A stretch of 64,000 nt of DNA from Marinifilum_A sediminis (GTDB taxonomy: Bacteria; Bacteroidota; Bacteroidia; Bacteroidales; Marinifilaceae). The notes beneath the pieces are model-generated. The model was not told the origin of the DNA. It worked only from the letters and a program-made list of their open reading frames with translations, and did not search any database. Both the position numbers and the translations under genes were made by a program. The stretch's first letter is position 1; each line of letters starts with the position of its first letter. Location of the stretch: NCBI GenBank assembly GCA_947496465.1, contig CANMCX010000008.1, positions 1 to 64,000 on the forward strand, in the 5' to 3' direction. Below, piece by piece: positions 9,811-18,185 of the stretch.

Positions 9811-10359
9811 ATGAAAATATCCACTCTATTTTTACTAGTAAGCTTATTCTTAGCTAGCAGTTTGCAGGCACAGGACAAAATGATAAAAACAGATTCTGTT
9901 GAAATCATCAAAGATTTTAAAGGGTCGTTTAAATATCAAAACTATTATTTGAGTGCGCAACCAAGTTTAGAGGCATTGCGTTGGTACAAATCGCAAGGTG
10001 TAAACAAGATCATTAACCTGCGCACAGAAAAAGAAAATAAGGATTACTCGGCTTATGCCTATAGTGAACAAAACATTGCTGAAGAACTGGGTTTTGAATA
10101 TCACTCTTTGCCAATTGGCGGATCGAAAGATTACACGCCTGAAAACCTGGCGAAATTCGAGAAATTGATTAAAGGAGATGAGAAACTCTTAATTCACTGT
10201 CGTAGTGCAGGTAGAGCGACCATCTTATTTATGGCTTACTTGATTCAACACGAAGGCTACTCGGCAAACGAAGCAGCTACAATTGGTCGTCAGATAAAGT
10301 TTTCTTTGCCTTTCGAGAAAATGCTTGATACGGAAATTAGCTTGGAAATGGTGAATTAA
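9811..10359 (+). CDS. Secreted protein-tyrosine/dual-specificity phosphatase-like protein
   Basis: The 182-residue protein has an N-terminal Sec signal (MKISTLFLLVSLFLASSLQAQ) and the cysteine phosphatase loop HCRSAGR near residues 132-138, matching HCx5R. The preceding GVNKIINLRTEKEN segment and YHSLPIGG motif resemble the beta-lactamase-hydrolase-like phosphatase fold found with tyrosine phosphatases. It should act in the periplasm. The substrate is unknown. A good terminator follows. Confidence 0.8.
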   Translation: MKISTLFLLVSLFLASSLQAQDKMIKTDSVEIIKDFKGSFKYQNYYLSAQPSLEALRWYKSQGVNKIINLRTEKENKDYSAYAYSEQNIAEELGFEYHSLPIGGSKDYTPENLAKFEKLIKGDEKLLIHCRSAGRATILFMAYLIQHEGYSANEAATIGRQIKFSLPFEKMLDTEISLEMVN

Positions 10360-10385
10360 AATAAGTAGAACAATACTCTTTACCT

Positions 10386-10418
10386 AAAGTCATTTCTTAT
10401 CGCGAAATGGCTTTTCTT
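10386..10418 (+). terminator. Intrinsic terminator after the phosphatase gene
   Basis: The arms AAAGTCATTTC (10386-10396) and GAAATGGCTTT (10404-10414) pair with one G-T step and are followed by T-rich sequence. Confidence 0.7.
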
Positions 10419-10449
10419 TTTCTATTCACTTTAGAATGAATCATAAAAA

Positions 10450-10496
10450 AACCTCCACCAAAGCAGGTGAAGGTTCTTATTTTAGTATGTATGTAA
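10450..10496. repeat. Duplicated AACCTCCACC hairpin, copy 1
   Basis: The arms AACCTCCACC (10450-10459) and GGTGAAGGTT (10466-10475) form a hairpin flanked on its left by seven A, so on the minus strand it is followed by a U-tract. The right flank TTTAGTATGTA also recurs at the second copy about 215 bases away, so flank and hairpin were duplicated together. No gene on the minus strand lies between the two copies. Confidence 0.6.
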
Positions 10497-10662
10497 TAAG
10501 GAGAAGGGATTTTTCGTTGCTATTTCTAGCAATTGTTTTTCTCCAACAGCTTTATACGTAATTATCCATACGAAATGTTACGTTTACTAGCTATTTTTTT
10601 TCAAAAAGCTGTCTGAAAATAGAATGATATTCTATTGTCCAAAGGATATAGATAAAGTATAA

Positions 10663-10710
10663 AAAACCTCCACCCGTTACAGATGAAGGTTTTAGCTTTA
10701 GTATGTAGTA
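10663..10710. repeat. Duplicated AACCTCCACC hairpin, copy 2
   Basis: AAAACCTCCACC at 10663-10674 pairs imperfectly with GATGAAGGTTTT at 10682-10693, and the TTTAGTATGTA flank matches copy 1. The stretch 10360-11050 around both copies is otherwise without a supported gene. Confidence 0.55.
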
Positions 10711-10951
10711 ATGAAAAGGTAATCTGGTTTATTTGCCTTTCAAAGGTATTATTTAAATGCAATGTTGACTTTCATAACTTAATTTATTGGACTATTTGCC
10801 CAAACCCGACTTCGTGGCACTCAAAATAGCAGCTTGTATAATGCAATTAATCACAAGATTATTCTTTTTCTGAGTTTTAAGTGCAGTAATTATAGCTTAT
10901 AAATGGAATTAGATCTAAATGATAGTTAGGTTTAAGAAGATGAGCAGAAAA

Positions 10952-10979
10952 AAGGTGCAATCACGACCAATTGCACCTT
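10952..10979 (-). terminator. Intrinsic terminator of the carboxypeptidase-regulatory-domain gene
   Basis: The perfect arms AAGGTGCAA (10952-10960) and TTGCACCTT (10971-10979) are followed on the minus strand by a run of six T. It lies about 70 bases after the stop codon at 11051. Confidence 0.8.
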
Positions 10980-11050
10980 AAACTACTGTATCACACCCTA
11001 TCCCACCAAGAATAAAGGGAAACACAGCATGAATAGCTTATATATGATAT

Positions 11051-11965
11051 TTATGCTACTGGCTCAGGCTCTAATAGAATATCCAAACGATCGGTTTCGC
11101 CAAAATTGTGAACCAGTGTTAACTGTTTGGTGATGTAGTTGGTTGCCACGATTTCAACCTGATAGGTATCGGCTTCGAGCTGAGCAATACGGAAACCACC
11201 TTTTTCACCTTTTACTACATGATCGATATCTGCCTCGGAAATCAGAATATGCACCCGTTTGATTGGCTGCCTGGTATTTATATCTTTAACTGATCCGATA
11301 AGAGCCATTTTTCTACTACCCGGTTTTTCTCGCTTCACGGCTTGCTGATAAGCTGTATACAGCTCGGGATCGGATGTGCTGAAAAAACTCTCCATCAACT
11401 TATTCAATTGATTGGTTTGCAGTTGATCTATTTCACGTGCCAATTGTTCTACTTTTAGTCCAGCCTCTTCCCTCTTCTTAATCATCTCCTGCGGTATGGC
11501 AATATAGGTTTCCATAACTGATGAATCGTTTTTTAAGATTTGTAGCATGTCTTCTGAAATGCCCATTTCAGCCAAAGATTCGGTATGAGCCTCGCAATAA
11601 GCTATCGTTGATATGGATTTGGAGAGAAGCCTGGAGTAGGACAAACGCATCAACTTTTTATGTGTCGATTTGTAATTGTTCATATCAATCAAATCGTTCT
11701 TCTGCAAACAATCGTTGTAGATAAGGTTGAGCACCTTAATCAGGCTGCCTGCCAGGTTCTCCTTACTCTCTTTTTTAGTAAGGGTATAACCACCAATATC
11801 GATTGCCTGCTGACGAATTGCCGCGTTAAACTGATCGCCCAATTGCAAGAGGCTGGTGATAGTAGTCCAAACCAAAGGAATGACTTCCAGCTTGGTTTTA
11901 TTCACATCGACGAAATCGTTGATCTGATACATCATGTTTTGAATCGGAACATTTTTTTTATTCAT
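11051..11965 (-). CDS. Hypothetical protein with C-terminal carboxypeptidase-regulatory-like domain
   Basis: The product is 304 residues from the ATG at 11965; an in-frame ATG at 12025 would add 20 residues. I prefer the shorter start because the added MESYLIHLDSKHLKNKNSEA looks unlike coding sequence of this type. There is no signal peptide. Residues 1-210 are helical and unrecognised. Residues about 215-300 resemble a carboxypeptidase-regulatory/SusC-type beta-sandwich (ALIGSVKDINTRQPIKRVHI, then GGFRIAQLEADTYQVEIVA). I know of no function. It is the last conventional gene before the accessory island. Confidence 0.6.
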   Translation of the reverse strand: MNKKNVPIQNMMYQINDFVDVNKTKLEVIPLVWTTITSLLQLGDQFNAAIRQQAIDIGGYTLTKKESKENLAGSLIKVLNLIYNDCLQKNDLIDMNNYKSTHKKLMRLSYSRLLSKSISTIAYCEAHTESLAEMGISEDMLQILKNDSSVMETYIAIPQEMIKKREEAGLKVEQLAREIDQLQTNQLNKLMESFFSTSDPELYTAYQQAVKREKPGSRKMALIGSVKDINTRQPIKRVHILISEADIDHVVKGEKGGFRIAQLEADTYQVEIVATNYITKQLTLVHNFGETDRLDILLEPEPVA

Positions 11966-12025
11966 AGCTTCAGAATTTTTATTTTTTAAATGCTTTGAAT
12001 CCAAATGAATTAGATAAGATTCCAA

Positions 12026-12280
12026 GCCTACTAATTAGTACAACTTACTTAAATGGCGCTTCGCTCATACCCGACTTCATGGTTCATTTAAAAACTGAAA
12101 TCAATTGTATTTACGATTTTTGCTACGCTACAATTGTTGGCTTGATCTAAAAAAGATGCCATACTCCGAGGCGCTTAAAAATTAGCAACAAACACCTCTT
12201 CTTCATTAGAATAGCTAACACTTAATAAAATCAACAAGCGCAATTTATAGCAAGAATCTAAGCTTTAAAGCTTTAATTTT
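12026..12280. other. Non-coding flank with an inverted repeat and GTTGGC end
   Basis: CAATTGTA near 12106 and TACAATTG near 12135 form an inverted repeat, followed at once by TTGGCTT. On the minus strand this reads GCCAACAATTGTA, like the GCCAAC ends of the cassette-like repeats further along. No gene is supported here. Confidence 0.35.
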
Positions 12281-12668
12281 GTGGCTCTCACAAAAAATTC
12301 TCTTGCTCGCGCATAGCTGTCTAAGTCAAAAACAAAACCTTTTGTGGCTCTCACAAAAAATTCTCTTGCTCGCGCATAACTGTCTAAGTCAAAAACAAAA
12401 CCTTTTGTGGCTCTCACAAAAAATTCTCTTGCTCTCGCATAACTGTCTAAGTCAAAAACAAAACCTTTTGTGGCTCTCACAAAAAATTCTCTTGCTCGCG
12501 CATAACTGTCTAAGTCAAAAACAAAACCTTTTGTGGCTCTCGCAAAAAATTCTCTTGCTCGCGCACAACTGTCTAAGTCAAAAACAAAACCTTTTGTGGC
12601 TCTCACAAAAAATTCTCTTGCTCGCGCACATCTGTGTATGGGAGAAACAAAACCTTTTGTGACACTCA
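12281..12668. repeat. 63-bp tandem repeat (six units plus a partial seventh)
   Basis: Units begin with GTGGCTCTCACAAAAAATTC at 12281, 12344, 12407, 12470, 12533 and 12596, with a diverged partial copy from 12659, so the period is exactly 63 bases. Copies differ at only a few positions. Because 63 is divisible by three, frames remain open on both strands: a 21-residue repeat (ATKGFVFDLDSYARAREFFVR with one residue of phase) on the minus strand and WLSQKILLLAHNCLSQKQNLL on the plus strand. I treat both as by-products of the repeat rather than genes, because neither has a clear start region. Confidence 0.9.
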
Positions 12669-13275
12669 CAATTTTTTTTCAGACTGTTGAACAAACAACA
12701 AAGCCTTGCAATTTGCCTTTACTATGGCATACAATATAATTCGCTTACAAACCTCAAATCTTAATTAGCAATCAAAATCTTCAGTTCAGAAATAAGGGGC
12801 GTCTTACTTCTTTATTTTTTGGTGGGATTTATAGTATTGGTTCTGCAGAATCAATGTAAAAAGTTCTTCCGGAAGTAACTTTTAGAGAATTAGAGCCTTC
12901 TAATTCGTTATTATGAATTAGCTTGAATTAATGCTCTGGTTCTTATTCTATAATAAAGTTAAAGAATTATTTCTTTAAATTCCAAATGTAAAATTCATTT
13001 ATCAGCAAAAAACTTAGATTCATCACCTAAAAAGTGAGGTTTAAATTAAAGCCTATGCTTTAATTTTAGTAGTCTTTCGGAAGAATTGATTCAATAATAT
13101 TTTTTTGTAAAATAATTTTAAAATATTTTTATGAGGAGTTATAATTCGGATATTTTTCGCTAATGATCACCTAATCAGAAGGGTATTTGAGATGAGTGAT
13201 TTTTTATTGTTTGGTTTGGTTTCGAAAGTGTAGTGGATTGGTTCTAAATGGTTTCACTCTGATTTCATTGGTTTT
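12669..13275. other. Gene-free stretch between the tandem repeat and the cassette-like array
   Basis: No reading frame is convincing. One perfect inverted repeat, AAATTAAAGC (13043-13052) with GCTTTAATTT (13057-13066), could form a hairpin but has no flanking gene on either strand close enough to assign it. Confidence 0.5.
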
Positions 13276-13405
13276 TCTCGACGGCTCGAATATAGGGTAT
13301 TTGGCATTTCAAAGCACCAACCGATCAAACCGCTATATCTTTTATTAATTGTACTCATTTCAAATTTATCACTAACTGCCAAATGACCTATATTCTTTGT
13401 TGGCT
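13276..13405 (-). repeat. attC-like site A (family 1, 130 bp)
   Basis: Read on the minus strand, the element starts with AGCCAAC (13405-13399), abutting the stop codon of the PHP gene, and ends with GTCGAGA (13282-13276). Inside, the arms AATATAGGGTATTTGGCA (13289-13306) and TGCCAAATGACCTATATT (13377-13394) form a long imperfect stem. It matches the element at 18035-18163 in length and sequence. The ends only loosely match the RYYYAAC and GTTRRRY core boxes of integron attC sites, so the attC label is inference. Confidence 0.6.
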
Positions 13406-15526
13406 TTAGTTGTTTATAGGCAAATAAACCTGATTTGCGGTTAATGTAATTTCAATAATTTCTCTTGTGTCAGAATCTAACTCAAGTAAATCATAAATTG
13501 CATTATCAATTTTTACAACATGGTTATCAATCTCTGAATTGTGTTTCATGACTTCTTCTTCATTATTTTCTTGAGTAAGTTTAACCTTTAGAAAGTCACT
13601 TTCCTTTTTTAGAACTAAATCAACTTCTTGCTCTACAAAAGATATCAGCTTTGCAGTATTAGGATTTTTAAAGTCTACTTTAGGGATTGTTAATTCAGTA
13701 AAAATTGAAGGTTCATGAATATTGATGCTATCGTGTCTGTTTGTTAATAACCAGAGGAAAAATGATGATTTTAAATATGCACTTAAAAATTTTGCAGAAT
13801 AGTTAGTTTCTTTTCTCATATTTAATTGTAGAACAGGGTCACCTTTTGTATTAAACTGAGGCATTGTTCTTTTTGAGTAAAAGACACCACCACCTGGTGC
13901 AATGTATACTGATTCTATATTTTTACTCTCATAGTTTAATGTTTTAGTATAATGCTTAGGGATTGAGAAACGTAAAACGGCATCTTTAAATCGGGGAGCA
14001 AATTCATCTTCAAAATAAAAGATGTTCCCTTTACTTTTCCCGTTTTCATTATGTTGACCATATTCAATCAATTCTTGTTGTGCCTGTAATTCCAGTTTTT
14101 CAGGTTCATTGACTACAACTTCTTCCGCTATAGCATTTAATGGTATTGAGTTTTCAATGAATGAGCTAACAATTGGCAAAGATTTTAAACTTGTTTTAAC
14201 TTTTGAGGTGTGAGACTCTATGTCTACTAAATTCTTATGAATCTTTTTCTCAATTTTCTCTACTGTGTAACTTTCTATTTTCTTTTGTATTTTTGCCGCA
14301 CTAAGAATTAAGACCTTTTGATTTTCGAAAGAATAAATTATCCCATTCTCTTCAATATCTGCTAATCTATCATTACCAAATATTTTAAATACCAATAAAG
14401 CTCTCTCATTTTGTAGGGGGTAAAGATTAAAATCTAACCTAATCATTCCACTTATATTTTGAATTGCTTCAAAAACAATATCAATTTTCGGTTCGATATT
14501 TTCAAATTTATCTTCTTTAACTTCAATGCCTAAGAGAGTATTTTTTTCGTCTGCTCCTAATACAATAAATCCTCCTTTTGAATTATTTAAAGCGCAAATT
14601 GATTTTATTATATCATCTAGACTTTCAGTATCTATTTTAGGTATGTTAATATTATTTCCTGTTTTTATGATATTATCAATAATATCTTGAACTTTAGGAT
14701 AATTTGTAAAAATGTATTCCGTTGGATTCTGAAAAGAACTTTTAAAACAATTCCAATCAAGTTGTTCTAGCTTAAAAAATGATTTAGACCTACCAATGTC
14801 TTTTGCATCATGTGCATCAGATGATTTGATAAAAGCTAAAGGTATTTGTCGTTGATATTCTTTAGAAGTATTAAGTGTGTTTTCAAGCTGTTTTCTTTGT
14901 TTCTCGCTTTTATAACAAACACCAGATAAGTTAGAGTTTCTAAATGCATGAGCTCTAGTATTACCTTTAGGTATAGTATTTAATATTCCCTTATCAGAAT
15001 CTGTATGCCCATCAATAACCAAGCAATCATAGTTCTTAACTTCCTCATATAAATCAAATATTGACCAATTTGAGATTGTATCCGATTTTTCATAGCCATA
15101 AGAATCTGAAGTGTACCCGCCATCCTTTAGAAATTGCTTAATTTTTAATAAAGGTGTGTCTGGATTGAATATTACCAACATGTGTAATCCGTTATTTACT
15201 TCGAATTCTACAGCTGGTAGAATTAAAATACCATTGTAGTAATTTAGCGTCTTTGTAAGTTCTTTAATTCTCTTTTTGGCTTGGTTAGAATCATTTAATG
15301 AATTTAGTATATCAATCTCACCCTCTATTTTAGCTTTCTGATTTAATAATTTAGAGTAACCTTCTATACTATTGTGGTCGCTTATTGCAATTATATCTAG
15401 TTTTTTCCTTTTCGCAGACTTTAATATTTCAAAATATTCATTGTCCACTTTTGTTCCCTTATAACATTTTGAAGCGGGTGTATGTACATGCAAATCTGCG
15501 CTATAAATATTTAGTTCTTTTTTCAT
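13406..15526 (-). CDS. PHP-domain protein with AlbA_2-like and TRD-like regions (possible defence protein)
   Basis: The 706-residue protein starts with a PHP metallo-phosphoesterase domain: DLHVHT (11-16), SDHN (49-52), a glutamate in PAVEFEV (about 107), DGHTDSD (172-178) and SSDAHD (235-240) supply the expected metal ligands. Residues about 300-430 (KGGFIVLGADEKNTLLGIEV) resemble the AlbA_2/Schlafen-type nucleic-acid-binding domain. Residues about 560-650 (SAYLKSSFFLWLLTNRHDS, then ELTIPKVDF) resemble target-recognition regions of type I/IIG restriction proteins. No signal peptide or membrane segment is present. The combination suggests a nucleic-acid-directed hydrolase, plausibly anti-phage, but that is inference. 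It is a single gene bracketed by attC-like sites A and B. Confidence 0.7.
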   Translation of the reverse strand: MKKELNIYSADLHVHTPASKCYKGTKVDNEYFEILKSAKRKKLDIIAISDHNSIEGYSKLLNQKAKIEGEIDILNSLNDSNQAKKRIKELTKTLNYYNGILILPAVEFEVNNGLHMLVIFNPDTPLLKIKQFLKDGGYTSDSYGYEKSDTISNWSIFDLYEEVKNYDCLVIDGHTDSDKGILNTIPKGNTRAHAFRNSNLSGVCYKSEKQRKQLENTLNTSKEYQRQIPLAFIKSSDAHDAKDIGRSKSFFKLEQLDWNCFKSSFQNPTEYIFTNYPKVQDIIDNIIKTGNNINIPKIDTESLDDIIKSICALNNSKGGFIVLGADEKNTLLGIEVKEDKFENIEPKIDIVFEAIQNISGMIRLDFNLYPLQNERALLVFKIFGNDRLADIEENGIIYSFENQKVLILSAAKIQKKIESYTVEKIEKKIHKNLVDIESHTSKVKTSLKSLPIVSSFIENSIPLNAIAEEVVVNEPEKLELQAQQELIEYGQHNENGKSKGNIFYFEDEFAPRFKDAVLRFSIPKHYTKTLNYESKNIESVYIAPGGGVFYSKRTMPQFNTKGDPVLQLNMRKETNYSAKFLSAYLKSSFFLWLLTNRHDSINIHEPSIFTELTIPKVDFKNPNTAKLISFVEQEVDLVLKKESDFLKVKLTQENNEEEVMKHNSEIDNHVVKIDNAIYDLLELDSDTREIIEITLTANQVYLPINN

Positions 15527-15552
15527 GCGATTCTGATTCTTTTTTCAATTAA

Positions 15553-15646
15553 AGCCAACTATGTTATAACAAGCAAATGCTTGTTATTTTTTTAATATTG
15601 CATTAAAAGGTGTTGTTATGATTTGACATTGAAAGTACAAAACAAT
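15553..15646 (-). repeat. attC-like site B (family 2, about 94 bp)
   Basis: Read on the minus strand, the element carries TCATAAC (15621-15615) and ends in GTTGGCT (15559-15553), 26 bases before the ATG of the PHP gene. The plus-strand form TATGTTATAACAAGCA, then AAAAGGTGTTGTTATGAT, then AAAGTACAAAACAAT, aligns along its whole length with site C. It also contains a perfect hairpin, ATAACAAGCA with TGCTTGTTAT. Confidence 0.6.
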
Positions 15647-15784
15647 AATTGCTTAACAAAATACTAAACTTTAATTGTAATTGGGAACTACTTGCTAAGC
15701 ATCTTGAGATGATTAGCAAGTTCTCAGTTGATAAGAGCTTAATAATTTTAGTTTGAAGTGGTGAAAGTGAAAAGCAAAGCTTTA

Positions 15785-15833
15785 AAATGTATTCGTTTAA
15801 TTTTATAAGGATGTGGAAGGCTTAGTTTTGTTG
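15785..15833. repeat. Dispersed 49-bp intergenic repeat, copy 1
   Basis: AAATGTATTCGTTTAATTTT followed by ATGTGGAAGG and TTAGTTTTGTTG recurs at 19154-19200 with only a few differences. On the minus strand both copies lie just after a stop codon, so the repeat behaves as the 3' flank of cassette-like units. The rest of the 15647-15853 gap is non-coding. Confidence 0.7.
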
Positions 15834-15853
15834 TGCCTACGGCAAGCTATGTT

Positions 15854-17419
15854 TTATATGCCATTGTTAGCTTGCGTGATTTTTCTGAAATTTGTCAATA
15901 TTAAAATCATCCCTATTACAATCCCCATTAATAGTCCTCCAATATGAGCGGCATTGTCAATACCTCCAAGAAGTCCAAATAATAAACTCACACCTCCATA
16001 AAGACCTAAGATTATCAAATATACTCCACCAAATCCTCCATCTTTTTTTGTCAATAGAAGTGCAATCATAACTCCCATCATTCCAAAAATAGCACCACTT
16101 GCCCCAACACTAATTGTATTTTCGTGCCAGTAAATACTTACTAAACTTGCTCCAATACCTGATAAAATATATGCCAGTAATGTTCTTGTCCGACCTAGTA
16201 TTGGTTCAATTGACGCACAAGTTGCACCAATACCAATTAAATTCATCATTATGTGCATTAAACCACCATGAAGAAACATAGAAGTAAAAAGTCTCCATGA
16301 TTCACCATTCAATACTTCATATCTACGATTAGCTCCTAAATCAAGTAGTTCTTTAGGTGTAGCTGATATTATATTGATACCAGAAAAAACTAAGAATACA
16401 AAGACTATTAAGTTTGCATTAATCAAAATTGCAGTTGTAAAATGGTCGCCTTTGGGAACTAAAAATTTTAAAAAATCTTTTAAGCCATCATCTTGCAACG
16501 GTCTTTTGTCTGTAAATCTTCTAAATTCCGTGTAGTCAATTGATGGAATAAGAACCATTAATAAAAAAACAAATGCCACAATACCGAAAGAGCCAAAAAT
16601 CCAGGCAAATTTATTTCCTGCTTTATCAGCAAAAGGTTCGTCAATAGGTTCAAGGATTATCAAGTTTTCAGTACTGTTATTTTTCTGTCTCGCTTTAACA
16701 GCTTCAATATAACCATCTCTGTCATCTGAATACGTAAGTCCTTGCAAGTATTGATAATCCGAATAATTATATTGCTCGTATTTTTTTACACATTCTTCGT
16801 AGAACTCTCTCCATCTTGTATTCTTTTTTTCATCACTGGAATGATTGCTCATACTTTCTGTAAACTTAAATCCATACCAATATTTATGGTTTATCAATTC
16901 TACCTGTTGGTTGTGGTCAACTAATGGCACTATAAAATAAGTTGTAAAGTTTAATTTATCATTATGTCTCCCACTTGTACGAGATGCTCTGTGTGCACCA
17001 GCATATTCTTTTATGATGTTAAAATCAGTTATTTTATAACAATCAATATTACTAGCACCAGTTATTTCATAGGGTGAAATAACCTGAATCAGCTGACTAC
17101 TTGATGCTTGAATATACCCTTGTGTAACTATTGTAGGCACAAGAATTGAAGCAACTGCAATAAATTGGTAAAAGAAAAAACCGTTATCCCTTTTTCCTCG
17201 AACATTTAAAAATCTAATTCTTCTCCTTAACCATATTAGAATTAGAATCCAAGACAAAGCAAAAGGAATCCAAAAATTTAACAAGTCTTCTTTCAAATGT
17301 AATACTCCAAGTTTGTAATCAAAATACCATCTAAATATGGAATAGCAAATTATGAATGCTATGCCAATCAGAAGGTATCTACCATAGATGTATCTTAGTT
17401 TAAGTGATATTTCTTTCAT
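15854..17419 (-). CDS. Rhomboid-family intramembrane serine protease with large N-terminal insert
   Basis: The 521-residue inner-membrane protein has a C-terminal rhomboid domain (about 330-510) with HGGLMHIMMN at 384-393, the catalytic serine S441 in GASGAIFG and the catalytic histidine H492 in AHIGG. Two N-terminal membrane segments, a soluble loop of about 160 residues (110-270) and a third segment precede it. That is longer than usual, so the loop may recognise substrate. Rhomboids cut transmembrane helices of client proteins; the client here is unknown. Its stop codon overlaps a GCTAAC sequence and its ATG lies 27 bases after attC-like site C, as in an integron cassette. Confidence 0.9.
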   Translation of the reverse strand: MKEISLKLRYIYGRYLLIGIAFIICYSIFRWYFDYKLGVLHLKEDLLNFWIPFALSWILILIWLRRRIRFLNVRGKRDNGFFFYQFIAVASILVPTIVTQGYIQASSSQLIQVISPYEITGASNIDCYKITDFNIIKEYAGAHRASRTSGRHNDKLNFTTYFIVPLVDHNQQVELINHKYWYGFKFTESMSNHSSDEKKNTRWREFYEECVKKYEQYNYSDYQYLQGLTYSDDRDGYIEAVKARQKNNSTENLIILEPIDEPFADKAGNKFAWIFGSFGIVAFVFLLMVLIPSIDYTEFRRFTDKRPLQDDGLKDFLKFLVPKGDHFTTAILINANLIVFVFLVFSGINIISATPKELLDLGANRRYEVLNGESWRLFTSMFLHGGLMHIMMNLIGIGATCASIEPILGRTRTLLAYILSGIGASLVSIYWHENTISVGASGAIFGMMGVMIALLLTKKDGGFGGVYLIILGLYGGVSLLFGLLGGIDNAAHIGGLLMGIVIGMILILTNFRKITQANNGI

Positions 17420-17445
17420 TTATTGCAGAATGTTTTTCTAATGCA

Positions 17446-17538
17446 ATCTAACTATGTTATAACTAGCATCTACTTGTTAATTTTCACTATCGCGGTAAAA
17501 GGTGTTGTTATGATTCGACTTTGAAAGTCCAAAACAAT
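17446..17538 (-). repeat. attC-like site C (family 2, about 93 bp)
   Basis: Read on the minus strand, the element starts right after the stop codon of the 159-residue gene, carries TCATAAC (17513-17507) and ends in GTTAGAT (17452-17446), an exact GTTRRRY box. The box-to-box distance is 68 bases, against 69 in site B. The ATG of the rhomboid gene follows 27 bases later. Confidence 0.65.
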
Positions 17539-17540
17539 CC

Positions 17541-18020
17541 TTATTGTTCTTCAATTAAAATTTCACCATTATCTCTAGTTTTAAAATAAATTATTAAAAC
17601 AAACAATAGGAAGATAATCACAGTCGAAAATGAAAGATTATATGTTGCCATTACAAATCCCCAAAGAGCTGATGTCACTATCAAAATCAGAAAGTTTTTT
17701 AATGTAAAGTTTTTCCCATTTATATATTTTGTTTTAAAGACTTTAAGAACTGTATCCTCTTTTTTTATTGTGCATTTAAGAATGCCTTTCCACATATTTT
17801 CTGTTACAAATTTAACTTCGTATCTCTGTCCGTTCTCATCTTGAAAGTTATGTGAGCTTTGCATCTTCATACTTCTTTGTTCAGACACAAGTTCATTATT
17901 TAAAAACACCTTCTCCTTTCCATTTATATTTGAACCCCAAATTTGGATAGTATTCATTTCATCATTATGAATGAACCAATTTCCATTCTTTATACTTGCT
18001 TCTGATTTATCTGGTATCAT
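17541..18020 (-). CDS. Unknown small membrane protein
   Basis: The 159-residue protein has a soluble N-terminal region (1-105) and two membrane segments near 108-125 and 128-147. The N-terminal part contains the pattern WGSNINGKEKVFLNNELVSE, a charged beta-rich segment I have no function for. The topology suggests a cytoplasmic or periplasmic sensor-like domain tethered to the inner membrane. The gene fills the space between attC-like sites D and C almost exactly (15 bases on one side, 2 on the other), which marks it as a one-gene unit of the array. Confidence 0.75.
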   Translation of the reverse strand: MIPDKSEASIKNGNWFIHNDEMNTIQIWGSNINGKEKVFLNNELVSEQRSMKMQSSHNFQDENGQRYEVKFVTENMWKGILKCTIKKEDTVLKVFKTKYINGKNFTLKNFLILIVTSALWGFVMATYNLSFSTVIIFLLFVLIIYFKTRDNGEILIEEQ

Positions 18021-18034
18021 TTTTTTTCAATGTT

Positions 18035-18163
18035 GTCTGACGGTTTGAATATGGTTCGTTTGGCATTCAACGCTCCATATTTTCAACTTACCATTATGCT
18101 TATTTATTGCTACTATCTTCAATATTAGCAGTATCTGCCAAATGCACTATATTTTTGTTAGGC
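18035..18163 (-). repeat. attC-like site D (family 1, 129 bp)
   Basis: On the minus strand the element starts with GCCTAAC (18163-18157), an exact RYYYAAC box 22 bases after the stop of the HTH-DUF4870 gene, and ends with GTCAGAC (18041-18035), one base from GTTRRRY, 15 bases before the next ATG. The inner arms AATATGGTTCGTTTGGCA (18048-18065) and TGCCAAATGCACTATATT (18136-18153) match those of site A. Confidence 0.7.
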
Positions 18164-18185
18164 AAAGTACTTCGTTATCTTTTAA

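Noticed and set aside
12265..12669. A 134-residue minus-strand frame and a 127-residue plus-strand frame across the 63-bp repeat
   Set aside because: Both exist only because the repeat period is a multiple of three; neither has a plausible start region or non-repeat coding sequence.
12669..13275. Non-coding RNA gene in the gap after the tandem repeat
   Set aside because: Only one isolated inverted repeat (13043-13066) is present; no promoter or terminator frames a transcript.
13276..13405. CRISPR array in the repeat-rich island
   Set aside because: The repeats are long, imperfectly palindromic and separated by genes, not by 30-40 base spacers; no cas genes are present.
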